In this document: piece after piece, positions 1 through 8,802 of the stretch
How positions within the stretch are numbered: the first letter of the stretch is position 1
Layout: each line of letters starts with the position of its first letter
NCBI GenBank assembly: GCA_903937385.1
Contig: CAIZZF010000020.1
Location: forward strand, 1 to 64,000
Origin: an uncultured Holophagaceae bacterium
GTDB lineage: Bacteria; Acidobacteriota; Holophagae; Holophagales; Holophagaceae
Direction: 5' to 3'
DNA length: 64,000 nucleotides
Translations under genes and position numbers: made by a program
Notes under the pieces: model-generated
Seen by the model: the letters and a program-made list of their open reading frames with translations, nothing else
What the model was told of the DNA's origin: nothing
Databases searched by the model: none

Positions 1-1
1 C

Positions 2-142
2 CAAGCCCCCACTCGGGCCATAGACTCCTTAGTCAGCAACGGCAGCCTCCTCTCCACTTGTTTCTTCGCAAATCCAAGTGAATCAGAGACTGCCGTTGCC
101 CTGTCTATCTACCCCTCAAATCCCGGAAGAACCAAAAATTAG
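2..142 (+). CDS. C-terminal tail of an unidentified upstream ORF (partial)
   Basis: The frame is open from the window edge to a TAG at 140-142, giving 46 residues that I do not recognise. It overlaps the 5' end of the kinase homology that follows. Moving back one base at the end of this frame leads straight into the kinase frame (the stretch starting KLDKYRL), so it is either the end of a separate upstream gene or the true N-terminal part of the kinase separated by a frame break. Short length makes chance openness possible. Confidence 0.3.
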   Translation, partial: QAPTRAIDSLVSNGSLLSTCFFANPSESETAVALSIYPSNPGRTKN

Positions 143-180
143 ATAAATACCGCCTCATTGCCCAGATCGGCGTTGGCGGC

Positions 181-1908
181 ATGGGTGAGGTTTGGAAGGC
201 TGTGGCCGATGGCATAACTGAACGCGAAGTGGCCATCAAGGTCGTCCGAACTGGTGCTGGCAAGGGCTATCTGGAAGCCTTGGCAACTGAAGCGAGGACT
301 CTGGCGAAAACACCGCACCACCACAATATGGTCATTCTCTACGATGTATTGGAATTGAGTGACCAACTTGCGTTGGTAATGGAATACATCCCTGGGGCTA
401 CCCTGTCGACTCTCATTGCGAATCACCCCAGTGGTTTGCCCTGGGACTTGGCTTGCCTGGTGTTCCAAGGCTTGTTCGATGGGGTTGGGCACGCCCACAA
501 AAACCGGGTTATCCATCGGGATTTGAAACCCGACAACGTGCGCATCGCAAATTTTGAACCCGAAAAACCCTTTGGCGCCCACGATATCAAGATTCTCGAT
601 TTTGGCCTTGCGCGAGCCGAAAAGCAGTATGGGACCCAGTTTACTCGTAGTGCTGCTGGGACACTCACCTACATGAGTCCTGAGCAACTTAAGGAAGAAC
701 CCCAGGGCACCTACACCGACGTTTATGCTCTGGGCATCATTCTCTATGAGGCATTAACTGGAAAACCACCCTTTGGCGGACCTGGGCAGGATAGCTTCAG
801 AGCACTCATCCAGGCCCACTGTGAACTCCCACCGCCCGCTCCTGGTCTAAGCCGCCAAGGTGTCAGCGGTTCGCTCGAACAGGCACTGCTTAGAGCGCTC
901 GCCAAGAACCCAGAGCAGCGTTTTCAAACGGCTGAGGAGATGGGGCGCGCCGTCCTGCCCCTCCTGCAGCGAAATGCGAATGACCCGACCATTGGTAAGG
1001 TCAACAAACACCAGGAGACTATCGACCTGAATGCTCTTCCGGGGGGCACGATCCTGGATCCGAAATTTTTCAGGAATGTAGGATCAGGCAGCCGGGCAAT
1101 TCCATCCAGCAGCAACGCCGTTCGGCCCACTGCCGGGCTACTCACAACACCACCGAGTCCGTTTCGCCGCTTCCTGAAATGGGGTTGTGGAGGCTGTTTG
1201 GGGCTGTTTCTGTTGAGCGGAGGATTTACCTATGTCATGAATTGGACTTCCCAGCGCTCCTCAAGAGAGGCTCAAGTCGCCAAGGCTAAGCTTCCAGAAC
1301 TTTGTGAAATTAAGGGCGGTGCTTTCAGCACGGTTAACTACCCAGCAGGCAAGGTCGATACCTTCCAATTGGCGAAAACGCCGGTGACGGTTGAGCAGTT
1401 CCGAGCCTTCGTAAAGGCCACAGCCTATAAGGCTGGCCAGGCCTGGGATCGGAAGGGCAATGACAATCACCCGGTCACTTCAGTGAGTTATGAAGACGCG
1501 GTTGCCTATGCAGCATGGCTATCAAGAATCACTGGAGATACTTGGTATATTCCATCAGAAGCAGATTATGAATTTGCAGCCTCTAATCGAGGGCAGAAAA
1601 TCGCCTATCCATGGGGCAACGACATGCCCTCGCCCCAAACCCCAATGGCCAACTCTGGTCGGATTGCCACAGTGCTGGATTCTGTGCCGACGACGGAAGT
1701 GGGAACTTTCCCAGCCAATGATCTCGGACTGAAAGACATGATTGGCAATGTTTGGACCTGGACTTCGACCAAAACGTCAGACGGACTCTATAAGGTCAAA
1801 GGTGGAAGTTGGGAGGACGCTCCTGGATTGATCAAAATTACCAATTTCGCCAAAAAGCCAGCAAACCTTCGGCATGAGAAATACGGATTCAGGGTGGCCA
1901 AACGATGA
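181..1908 (+). CDS. Membrane-anchored Ser/Thr protein kinase with extracytoplasmic SUMF1-type domain
   Basis: A Hanks-type kinase domain fills the first 270 or so residues: glycine loop ending GGMGEVWKA, AIKVV lysine, HRDLKPDN catalytic loop, DFGLA, and GTLTYMSPEQ before the APE-equivalent. One hydrophobic segment near residues 330-352 is followed by a SUMF1/FGE-sulfatase fold ending KYGFRVAKR. The C-terminal part should lie outside the cytoplasmic membrane and the kinase inside. The SUMF1 part has none of the paired cysteines of formylglycine-generating enzyme, so a binding role is more likely than catalysis. Kinase homology begins upstream of this ATG, near base 139 (KYRLIAQIGVGG), but no ATG, GTG or TTG lies in frame there, so the true start is unresolved. 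The stop overlaps the next gene's ATG. Base composition is more AT-rich than the rest of the window. Confidence 0.85.
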   Translation: MGEVWKAVADGITEREVAIKVVRTGAGKGYLEALATEARTLAKTPHHHNMVILYDVLELSDQLALVMEYIPGATLSTLIANHPSGLPWDLACLVFQGLFDGVGHAHKNRVIHRDLKPDNVRIANFEPEKPFGAHDIKILDFGLARAEKQYGTQFTRSAAGTLTYMSPEQLKEEPQGTYTDVYALGIILYEALTGKPPFGGPGQDSFRALIQAHCELPPPAPGLSRQGVSGSLEQALLRALAKNPEQRFQTAEEMGRAVLPLLQRNANDPTIGKVNKHQETIDLNALPGGTILDPKFFRNVGSGSRAIPSSSNAVRPTAGLLTTPPSPFRRFLKWGCGGCLGLFLLSGGFTYVMNWTSQRSSREAQVAKAKLPELCEIKGGAFSTVNYPAGKVDTFQLAKTPVTVEQFRAFVKATAYKAGQAWDRKGNDNHPVTSVSYEDAVAYAAWLSRITGDTWYIPSEADYEFAASNRGQKIAYPWGNDMPSPQTPMANSGRIATVLDSVPTTEVGTFPANDLGLKDMIGNVWTWTSTKTSDGLYKVKGGSWEDAPGLIKITNFAKKPANLRHEKYGFRVAKR

Positions 1909-3383
1909 ATATGCGAATCGCAGTCTCAATTGTTACCCTGCTCTTGCAAACGCTCCGTTTGAGTGGGCAAGAGGTGGAATCCATTGACAAGCCGAAGCCC
2001 AAACCAAAACCAGCGGTAGAACAGACGATCCAAGCGGGAGATACAACCCAAGCCAAGGTGAAACCAGGCCAGAAGGGAAAAGGGAAGGGCAAAGCCACCT
2101 CTCCCGCAGCCCCCCTCACAGCAGTCCCCGTCCAAGGTAATGGTCAAGCGCTGCCGACCAGCTTGCCACCAGGCATGACTTTGGAGGATCTCAAGAAACT
2201 GCAGGGGAAGCAATCCGGTGGTGAGGCGAAGAGGGGCGCTCCGGCAACACCGGCGGCTCCTGTGCTGCCTGCAATGAAATTGCCACCGCTCTATGATTTT
2301 GGGACCTTCTGTCTGGCTACTACGAAAATTCTCCAGGAAAATGGCCGGATAAACCCTTGGAAAGCGACCCTTTCGCCCCATACACCGTCGAGCATTGAGT
2401 TAAAGGGTTTGCAATCTATGGCCGGTGTTCAACCTGCCATTCTTCCATATTGCAGAATGTATAACATCATGGGTAGTAATTACTTGGGTCGAAATCGTAG
2501 TCAATCTTCGTTCGGCATCACCCTAATCAACGGCCCTGGCTTTGTTAAGGCCATGTTTAATCGAGAAATTCAAAATGGCGAAATCAAACAAGTTGATGGC
2601 GAAGAGTGTGTCGTTTTCTCCTTTGCCAATCACTTGGTCACCTTCTGGCCAGTCAGAAAGCCAGATGAATTTCCCGATACATTCATTGTCGGTTTTCAGA
2701 ACGGTAGCCTAGTAAATTACAATAGAGGATCTGGTAATACATTGGTTCCATTCAATACAAGTGGAATCCTTGCCATTACAATGTCTGAGCATGAGGCCTC
2801 TGGGTTATTCCGATTCCCCTTGTCTGACTTTACAGTGCCGGTTCGAGGAATCAGGAAAGGAAATGAAGTCTGGCTTGAGGCTGATCAGCAACGGCAACTT
2901 GCCTGGTTTTATTGGCGAGAAACTTATGTCCACAGTCCCGGAATTGGTAGTGTGGAATCGATGAAAACATTGCGCCTAAAGATAAAGTTGAAGGAACCTA
3001 GGCGGATTGATATTTGCTATGTCGCGCGGGGGTATGACGATCAACTATTTAAAATAGGTAATGATCTTCATGAAGAGTCAACTTTGTCTTTGTCCGTTTC
3101 TGGGGCAAAAATAGTTGATCTTGACGCCCTGAGAGAACCTTTTGTAAAGAACTTTAATACCAGCCCAAGCTGGAAAGTTGACGACGGTCAGGAAGGATTC
3201 ATGTTCCAGGCTGATTCTGCATTTGCGAAGGCTGGCCTTGTTGCTGACATCTGGGCAAACGTTGGGACTAGAGGCTCTATTGATCCATACAATAAGGATT
3301 GGGATTCAAACAGACGGTCGCAAATCAGAAAGGCAGAGAATCTCAATATGAATTTCAAACAGGCCAATCCACCGCCACAATAG
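1905..3383 (+). CDS. Exported protein of unknown function between kinase and FHA-ABC exporter
   Basis: 492 residues. The start overlaps the kinase stop (ATGA), so the two are translationally coupled. Residues 1-22 look like a signal peptide, with a hydrophobic core ending near SGQ. Residues 28-105 are Lys/Pro/Ala/Gly-rich low complexity. The remainder is a globular, beta-rich looking part that I cannot assign to a family. Placement between a kinase with an extracytoplasmic sensor half and an exporter suggests a periplasmic partner or a substrate, which is inference only. The AT-rich composition matches the kinase and differs from the window's other genes. Confidence 0.7.
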   Translation: MNMRIAVSIVTLLLQTLRLSGQEVESIDKPKPKPKPAVEQTIQAGDTTQAKVKPGQKGKGKGKATSPAAPLTAVPVQGNGQALPTSLPPGMTLEDLKKLQGKQSGGEAKRGAPATPAAPVLPAMKLPPLYDFGTFCLATTKILQENGRINPWKATLSPHTPSSIELKGLQSMAGVQPAILPYCRMYNIMGSNYLGRNRSQSSFGITLINGPGFVKAMFNREIQNGEIKQVDGEECVVFSFANHLVTFWPVRKPDEFPDTFIVGFQNGSLVNYNRGSGNTLVPFNTSGILAITMSEHEASGLFRFPLSDFTVPVRGIRKGNEVWLEADQQRQLAWFYWRETYVHSPGIGSVESMKTLRLKIKLKEPRRIDICYVARGYDDQLFKIGNDLHEESTLSLSVSGAKIVDLDALREPFVKNFNTSPSWKVDDGQEGFMFQADSAFAKAGLVADIWANVGTRGSIDPYNKDWDSNRRSQIRKAENLNMNFKQANPPPQ

Positions 3384-3391
3384 GAGTCCGG

Positions 3392-5509
3392 ATGGAAGCC
3401 TATCTTCTGAAGTTGAATACCCAACAGTTCTTGGTTGGGCGGGATGAAAACATCCCAGGCTATTCCCCACTGGCCACTCCTATTGTAATTAATGGCGAGC
3501 GTATCTCTCGGGCTCATCTGCAGTTGAACTGTGATTCTACTGGGCGCTGGGAAGCCATGGATCTCGGCTCTACCAATGGGACCTATCTCATTGGCCGGAC
3601 TGGGAAACTAACCCCTCACATTGCGGTCATGCTTGGCGAAGGAAATGATTTCCGCTTCTTCCTTGGAGGTCGGCTGCTCACTCTCAGCCCCAAGGGTGGT
3701 GAAGGGGGACGGCCAATTGTGCATGTGGTTGATCTAAAGGAAACGGCCCTTCTAGAAGTGAAGGGCGTCAGCGTTGATCGCCCGGCCGGTAAGGGAAAGT
3801 TCAAACGAATCATCCAGAACATTTCGTTCACGGCCTTCCCCCAACGGGTCATGGCGATCATGGGCGGTTCTGGTACAGGGAAGAGCACCCTGCTGAAAGC
3901 AATTAACGGCTACGAACCGCCATCGGTGGGTTCGATCCAGATCAACGAGACCAACCTTTATTCTTCCGTCGACATTCGACAGAGCATTGGTTACCTCCCC
4001 CAAGAGGACATCTTCCATGAAGGACTTTCCATCAGGGAAGTCCTAGAGATCACTTCGTGCCTCCGCAACCCTGCACTCAGCCAGGAGGAACAGCAGCAAC
4101 GAGTGAATCAGGCCATTCAGGATGTCGCCTTGGAATCGGCTGCGACTGATGGACGACTGTCGGCGGTGTTGTCAGGAGGGCAGAAAAAGAGGCTCGGAAT
4201 CGCGATGGAGTTGCTATCCAAGCCAAGAGTCTTGTTCCTGGATGAGCCCACGAGTGGCCTCTCTTCAGAGGACAGTTACGACCTGCTCTGTACCTTGAGG
4301 AAAATTGCCCGGGCCCATGGCACTTGCATCATCATGGTCATCCATCAGCCCAGCATTGATGTCTTCAAACAGATCGATGATCTGGTGGTGTTGAAGAAGG
4401 ATCCAGACACTCCGGCAGAAGTTGTGTACGCAGGGCCTGCATATCCGGATTCAATTCGGTACTTCCAGCGGGGTATTCAGCAGGCAACTTTGGAGGAACG
4501 CTATGGGGCGAACCTCAGCCCCGATGTGATTCTGCTGGCCACGGAAGGCAGTCGGGAGAAGGGCAGCCTCGGTTGGGATCTGCACCGTTGGCGTGCAGCC
4601 TGGGCGGAATCTGGATATGAAGCGCTACACCAACCGGTGCCAACCACCATTGAGAACAAGGAACTCCCCCCCCTCCGGCCGTTCGGGTTTGGGCAATTCG
4701 TCTTGTTGCTGGGACGGTCGTTGAAACTGAAGATGCGAGACCGGCGCACCATGTTGCTGGTCTTCCTGCAGCCCCTGATCATTGGCATTGCCCTGGCAGT
4801 GGCTTTGGGTTCATTTGATGCGAACTCCGATCGACAACTCTGGAATCACCATTTTTTCATGATGTTTAGCGCCCTCTGGTGTGGCGCTTCCAATCCACCC
4901 AATGAAATTGTTGGCGAGTGGAAAATCTTTTTCAGAGAACGGATGGTAAACCTTAAAGTGCCTTCGTATTACTTCTCAAAACTGTTCACCTTTGTCGGCC
5001 TGTCCTTCATTCAAGCGACCCTCTTGGGACTGACACTCGGCCTAGGGTGGGGACTGCAAATACCACTGCTCCACCTTGTTGGCGTACTCTGGTTGACTGC
5101 CGTCGCCGGGAATGTTCTGGGCTTGCTTATTTCCACCCTCGCTTCTACCTCTGAGTTCGCCGTCAGCCTTGTGCCAGTGCCTCTTGTCTTTATGTTGCTA
5201 TTTGCAGGCGGTCCACTCAAACGACTGCCCGATATGAAGCCTGGCGCACTATTCATCACCTATTTAATGCCGAGTCGGTGGAGTTTCGAAGCCTTAGTGC
5301 AAATGGAGGCGGAGGCGAATGGGGACGGCGGTCAAAAATGGCATCGAGACCACTTTGATATCAAATATTTGAATCGAAACGACCAAGTCAAAGAGGACAC
5401 TCAACGCGGCGTTGCCCTCATTGAGGCATTGAGAAACTTGGGTTTGTGGATATTGGCCGGAATCGCGCTCTCAGTTCTGGCCTTGAAACGAAGAGCGGAT
5501 AGGCTCTAG
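3392..5509 (+). CDS. FHA domain fused to ABCG-type ABC exporter (ATPase plus membrane domain)
   Basis: 705 residues from the ATG at 3392, chosen because AGGAGT precedes it by 5 bases; the frame is open further upstream but that part overlaps the previous gene. Order: FHA domain (about 10-100; GRDEN, SRAHLQ, LGSTNGT), ABC ATPase (about 120-400; Walker A GGSGTGKST at 158-166, LPQED Q-loop, LSGGQKKR signature, LFLDEPTSGL Walker B, VIHQP switch histidine), then an ABC-2 type membrane domain with about six helices (about 460-700). The order ATPase then membrane half is that of ABCG/White half-transporters, which dimerise. FHA domains bind phosphothreonine, so the kinase encoded two genes upstream is the obvious candidate regulator. 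Substrate unknown. Confidence 0.88.
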   Translation: MEAYLLKLNTQQFLVGRDENIPGYSPLATPIVINGERISRAHLQLNCDSTGRWEAMDLGSTNGTYLIGRTGKLTPHIAVMLGEGNDFRFFLGGRLLTLSPKGGEGGRPIVHVVDLKETALLEVKGVSVDRPAGKGKFKRIIQNISFTAFPQRVMAIMGGSGTGKSTLLKAINGYEPPSVGSIQINETNLYSSVDIRQSIGYLPQEDIFHEGLSIREVLEITSCLRNPALSQEEQQQRVNQAIQDVALESAATDGRLSAVLSGGQKKRLGIAMELLSKPRVLFLDEPTSGLSSEDSYDLLCTLRKIARAHGTCIIMVIHQPSIDVFKQIDDLVVLKKDPDTPAEVVYAGPAYPDSIRYFQRGIQQATLEERYGANLSPDVILLATEGSREKGSLGWDLHRWRAAWAESGYEALHQPVPTTIENKELPPLRPFGFGQFVLLLGRSLKLKMRDRRTMLLVFLQPLIIGIALAVALGSFDANSDRQLWNHHFFMMFSALWCGASNPPNEIVGEWKIFFRERMVNLKVPSYYFSKLFTFVGLSFIQATLLGLTLGLGWGLQIPLLHLVGVLWLTAVAGNVLGLLISTLASTSEFAVSLVPVPLVFMLLFAGGPLKRLPDMKPGALFITYLMPSRWSFEALVQMEAEANGDGGQKWHRDHFDIKYLNRNDQVKEDTQRGVALIEALRNLGLWILAGIALSVLALKRRADRL

Positions 5510-5600
5510 TCCAGAAGCTGGAAGTTGTTCACGGTAGGGGAGGGCGGTATCTCCGCGACCAGCATCAGAAAATAGTGCTGTGTGAGGCGTGAGGGATTGT

Positions 5601-5900
5601 TCAGGGCCGATCAAGTAGATTGCCGCGCAGTTCCTTGCCCAGCTTGAAGTAGGCCACACCCTTGACAGGCACTTGAATGCTCTCCCCACTGCGAGGATTG
5701 CGGCCTAGCCGGGCACGAGGGTCGCGGAGCCGGAAGCTGCCGAAACCTTGTAGTTCAGCGCCTTCCCCGGCCCTGCGGGAAGCAATGATGCTCTCCAGAA
5801 AGGTGTTCACCAGGAGATCGGCATCCGCTTTCCCGAACTCTAGGTGCTCCATAAGGTGGCGAGCGAGGTCGGCCTTCCTAAGGGTCTCACGCGCTTCCAT
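5601..5900 (-). CDS. HU/IHF-family DNA-binding protein
   Basis: 99 residues from the ATG at 5900, which has GGAG five bases upstream and gives the usual HU length; the open frame extends about 30 residues further but that extension has no family resemblance. The N-terminal helices (KADLARHLMEHL) and the beta-arm region (GFGSFRLRDPRARLGRNPRSGE) fit the bacterial histone-like fold, the arm being the part that bends DNA. The arm has PRARLGRNPRSGE instead of the classical R-x-G-R-NPQTGE, a close variant. It stands alone, convergent with the FHA-ABC gene. Confidence 0.85.
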   Translation of the reverse strand: MEARETLRKADLARHLMEHLEFGKADADLLVNTFLESIIASRRAGEGAELQGFGSFRLRDPRARLGRNPRSGESIQVPVKGVAYFKLGKELRGNLLDRP

Positions 5901-5970
5901 GGGGGCTCCATTGAGGTAGGGCATATAGCCTGATATGCCATTGGCTAGGTGGGGCACCACCAGCACTGAA

Positions 5971-5999
5971 CCCCGTGGAAGCTGAGCCACGGGGTTTTT
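5971..5999. terminator. Hairpin with T-tract (factor-independent terminator)
   Basis: An 8-bp stem (CCCCGTGG/CCACGGGG) with an 8-base loop is followed by five T on the + strand. The A residues on its left are too few for a strong minus-strand terminator. It lies upstream of the minus-strand HU gene and of the plus-strand HD gene, so it may insulate the HD gene from read-through out of the FHA-ABC gene. Confidence 0.55.
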
Positions 6000-6109
6000 C
6001 GCGTACGTTCAGCCGGGTTGTCGAAGAGCCACCCCTTCGCTAACACCACGAAACCCTTTCCCGCGTAGCCTTGCGGCCCTGCGACGAAGCAGGAGCGTAA
6101 CCTGTAACC

Positions 6110-6586
6110 ATGGAAGACCTCATCAGATTGATCCTCGACGGCTACGAGCTGCCTGTGGACGGGGTGCACGGTCCTGCGCACTGGGCGAGGGTGAGCAGGG
6201 TTGGGCTGAAGCTCGCCAAGATCACCCCTGGAGCCGACCAGGAGGTCGTCCATATGTTCGCTCTCTTCCATGACAGCAGGCGCGAGAACGAGAACCACGA
6301 CCCCGACCACGGGCTACGTGGGGCGGAGCTGGCGCGAAGCATGAAGGACACCCACCTCCTCCACCTGAACGATGCCCAGTTCGAGCTGCTTCGCTACGCT
6401 TGCACTAACCACACGAACGGAGAGACCACCACGGACCCCACCATCGGGTGCTGCTGGGATGCTGATCGTCTAGACCTAGACAGGGTGGGGGTGGAACTTG
6501 AGATCGATCCCGACTATCTGAGCACCGACGAGGGGCGGGTGTTGCTCACGTGGGCTAAAAGACGAGTCGTTCCCCCCGGTGTGTAG
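6110..6586 (+). CDS. HD-domain phosphohydrolase-like protein
   Basis: 158 residues, start ATG with GGAG about 14 bases upstream (weakly placed). The metal-binding pattern of the HD superfamily is visible: an early His (HGPAHW), the HD pair in ALFHDSRR, a following histidine (DPDHGLRGAEL) and a late Asp (CWDADRLDLDRVG). Members hydrolyse phosphate esters of nucleotides; the substrate here cannot be read from sequence. No operon partner. Confidence 0.75.
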   Translation: MEDLIRLILDGYELPVDGVHGPAHWARVSRVGLKLAKITPGADQEVVHMFALFHDSRRENENHDPDHGLRGAELARSMKDTHLLHLNDAQFELLRYACTNHTNGETTTDPTIGCCWDADRLDLDRVGVELEIDPDYLSTDEGRVLLTWAKRRVVPPGV

Positions 6587-6727
6587 GCAGAACAGGCAAG
6601 AGGTCGCTTGATTGTCGAAAACAAACAAGCGAGTTTGTGTAGCCGTGATCGAAAAAAAGATCGTTATCGGATTTATAGTTAGGGCGGCTTCTTTGCAATC
6701 GGTTAGATCCTCCACCGGAGTTTTCCC

Positions 6728-8464
6728 TTGTACACAATCCTGCGTTCCATCTGGGTGACCCTCATCCTGGTCATCTCGACCTCTCTCGGGGCTGCCAGCA
6801 AGCGCTCCGACTTCAACGGCAACGGGACCAGCGACCTGCTCTGGCGGAACAGCACCACGGGACAGGTCTATGTCATGCCCATGCTGGGCGGCGTGGTGCA
6901 GGCAGGAAGCGTGGTCTGGACCGAACCCAATCCTGCCTGGCAGATCGTGGGCACGGGCGATTTCGACAGCGATGGCAAGTCCGACATCCTGTGGTGGAAC
7001 AGCAGCACGGGGCGGGTGTTCCAGATGCTGATGAACGGGACGATGGTCAAGTCGTCCGGCCTGATCTACACCGAGGCCAATACCGCCTGGACCATCCAGG
7101 CTGTCGCGGACTTCGACGGGGATGGGAAAGCAGACATCCTCTGGCGAAACTCATCTACAGGCCAGGTCTACCTCATGCCCATGAACGGAGCGGCCGTTCA
7201 GCCAGGCGGCGTAATCTGGACAGAGCCCAGCCCTGCCTGGCATATCGTGGCGGCTGCTGATTTCACTGGGGACAGTAAGGCCGACATCCTCTGGTGGAAT
7301 AGCAGCACAGGACAGGTCTTTCTCATGCGGACAAACGGCCTGGGCGCAGCCACGGGGGCCATGATCTACACCGAGGCCAACACAGCCTGGAAAATCGCAG
7401 GTAGCGGCGACTTCAACGGGGACGGCTTCGCGGACATCCTGTGGCGGAATACGACCACCGGGCAAATCTACGAGATGCCCATGCTGAATGGGATACCCCA
7501 GACTGGGGGCATCGTTTGGACCGAACTGAGTCCTCTGTGGCAGATCGTAGCCATCGGCGATTTCAACGGAGATGGCAAGGAGGACATCGTCTGGCGGAAC
7601 AGCGCCACGGGTCAGATCTACCAGATGTTGATGGACGGGCTGGCGATCAAGGCTGGGGCCGGGATCTACTCCGAACCTGACCCGAGATGGGGCATGACGG
7701 AACAAACCAATCAGGTTCCGTCCCTTATGTTTGTCCTTTCTGGCAACGTTCCCCTGGAGGTCGTCAGCATCCCCGGAGGCACCTTCACCATGGGTTCACC
7801 GATTACAGAGTTGGCCCGACTCTCCGACGAAGGCCCGCAGCATCAAGTCACCCTCAGCCCCTTCTACATGGCGAAATTCTCGACGACCCAGGCCCAGTGG
7901 GTGGCGCTGCTGGGAAGCAATCCGAGCTACTTCACCGGGGACCTCAACCTCCCCGTGGAGCAGGTGAGTTGGAATGACATCACCCAGGTGAACGGTTTCC
8001 TGGACAAGCTGAACGCGGCCACGGCAGCCACGCGCCCGGCGGGCTTGGTGTTTCGTCTGCCCACGGAAGCCGAGCGGGAATATGCCGCCCGGGGTGGCAC
8101 CACCACTCGTTTCTACTGGGGGGACGATCCCACCTTCAGTGAGGTTGGGGCCTTCGCTTGGCATTCTGATGACTCCGGATCGACCACTCACCCCGTGGGG
8201 CAGAAATTTCCGAATGCCTATGGACTCTATGACATGAGCGGGAATGTCTGGGGGTGGTGCCAGGACTGGTTCGGAGGCTACGGTAGCGCAGCCCAGCTGG
8301 ATCCAGCAGGGCCTGCGACAGGCTTGCACCGGGTGCTGCGTGGTGGCGGTTACAGCAACGATGACCTCAGCCTCCGATCGGCGGATCGGACCAACACCAG
8401 CCCGACGGATCGCTATCCCGACCTCGGGTTCCGGGTGGTGTTGGGGGCCCCGAGGATCCCTTGA
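6728..8464 (+). CDS. Exported VCBS/FG-GAP repeat protein with C-terminal SUMF1-type domain
   Basis: 578 residues. The start is TTG, supported by GGAG seven bases upstream. Residues 1-24 form a signal peptide. Residues 28-327 are exactly six repeats of 50 residues, each opening with a DFDGDGKAD-type calcium-binding loop and containing ILW(R/W)N, STGQV and a TE..(P/T)AW motif, the pattern of integrin-like beta-propeller blades. Residues of about 345-575 form a SUMF1/FGE-sulfatase fold (FTMGSP, RLPTEAEREYAARGG, NVWGWCQDW, LGFRVV). The paired catalytic cysteines of formylglycine-generating enzyme are absent. Likely a cell-surface or secreted binding protein. Confidence 0.85.
   Translation: MYTILRSIWVTLILVISTSLGAASKRSDFNGNGTSDLLWRNSTTGQVYVMPMLGGVVQAGSVVWTEPNPAWQIVGTGDFDSDGKSDILWWNSSTGRVFQMLMNGTMVKSSGLIYTEANTAWTIQAVADFDGDGKADILWRNSSTGQVYLMPMNGAAVQPGGVIWTEPSPAWHIVAAADFTGDSKADILWWNSSTGQVFLMRTNGLGAATGAMIYTEANTAWKIAGSGDFNGDGFADILWRNTTTGQIYEMPMLNGIPQTGGIVWTELSPLWQIVAIGDFNGDGKEDIVWRNSATGQIYQMLMDGLAIKAGAGIYSEPDPRWGMTEQTNQVPSLMFVLSGNVPLEVVSIPGGTFTMGSPITELARLSDEGPQHQVTLSPFYMAKFSTTQAQWVALLGSNPSYFTGDLNLPVEQVSWNDITQVNGFLDKLNAATAATRPAGLVFRLPTEAEREYAARGGTTTRFYWGDDPTFSEVGAFAWHSDDSGSTTHPVGQKFPNAYGLYDMSGNVWGWCQDWFGGYGSAAQLDPAGPATGLHRVLRGGGYSNDDLSLRSADRTNTSPTDRYPDLGFRVVLGAPRIP
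6809..7708 (+). repeat. Six in-gene tandem repeats of 150 bp, arranged as alternating A/B pairs
   Basis: Six consecutive 50-codon units encode the propeller blades of the VCBS protein. Units 1, 3 and 5 carry WRN with (V/I)WTE.(N/S)P.W; units 2 and 4 carry WWN with IYTEANTAW; unit 6 is mixed (WRN with IYSEPDPRW). The true unit of expansion therefore looks like 300 bp. Confidence 0.85.
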
Positions 8465-8802
8465 TCTGTTCCTGGGTGGCGAGGCAAACCTGAACCGCAC
8501 GCTGATCGCCCAGGGCGGTGGTGGATAGCCGCATAGCTGTGTTGTAGAAATCGAACAAGGACCTCCCCCACAGAGCCGGGCAACGGTGCGCATCTGCGGC
8601 CCCAGCAAGGATCCTGGGCCTACTGGAGAGCGGACATGAGAGCCAAGGGTTTGTTCACGCGGTCACGGCCCTAGCCTTCCTGCTGACCTTCACACCCGCC
8701 TGGACTGCCACCCTGCTATCGCTGCGGCGAGCCAGTCGACCTGGGCTGCAGGGTCACTGGATGACATGGTGCGTGCCGCCATACTGATCCCGGAGAGCCT
8801 GC
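8465..8802. other. Intergenic gap of 338 bp with possible gene remnants
   Basis: No intact gene seen. On the plus strand an ATG at 8636 opens a short frame that stops at once, but a neighbouring frame over about 8655-8700 reads as a hydrophobic, signal-peptide-like stretch (VTALAFLLTFTPAWTA), as if an exported protein gene had been frameshifted. On the minus strand a short frame from 8558 begins plausibly (MFDFYNTAMRL) but runs into the end of the VCBS gene. No RNA gene or clear terminator. Confidence 0.3.
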
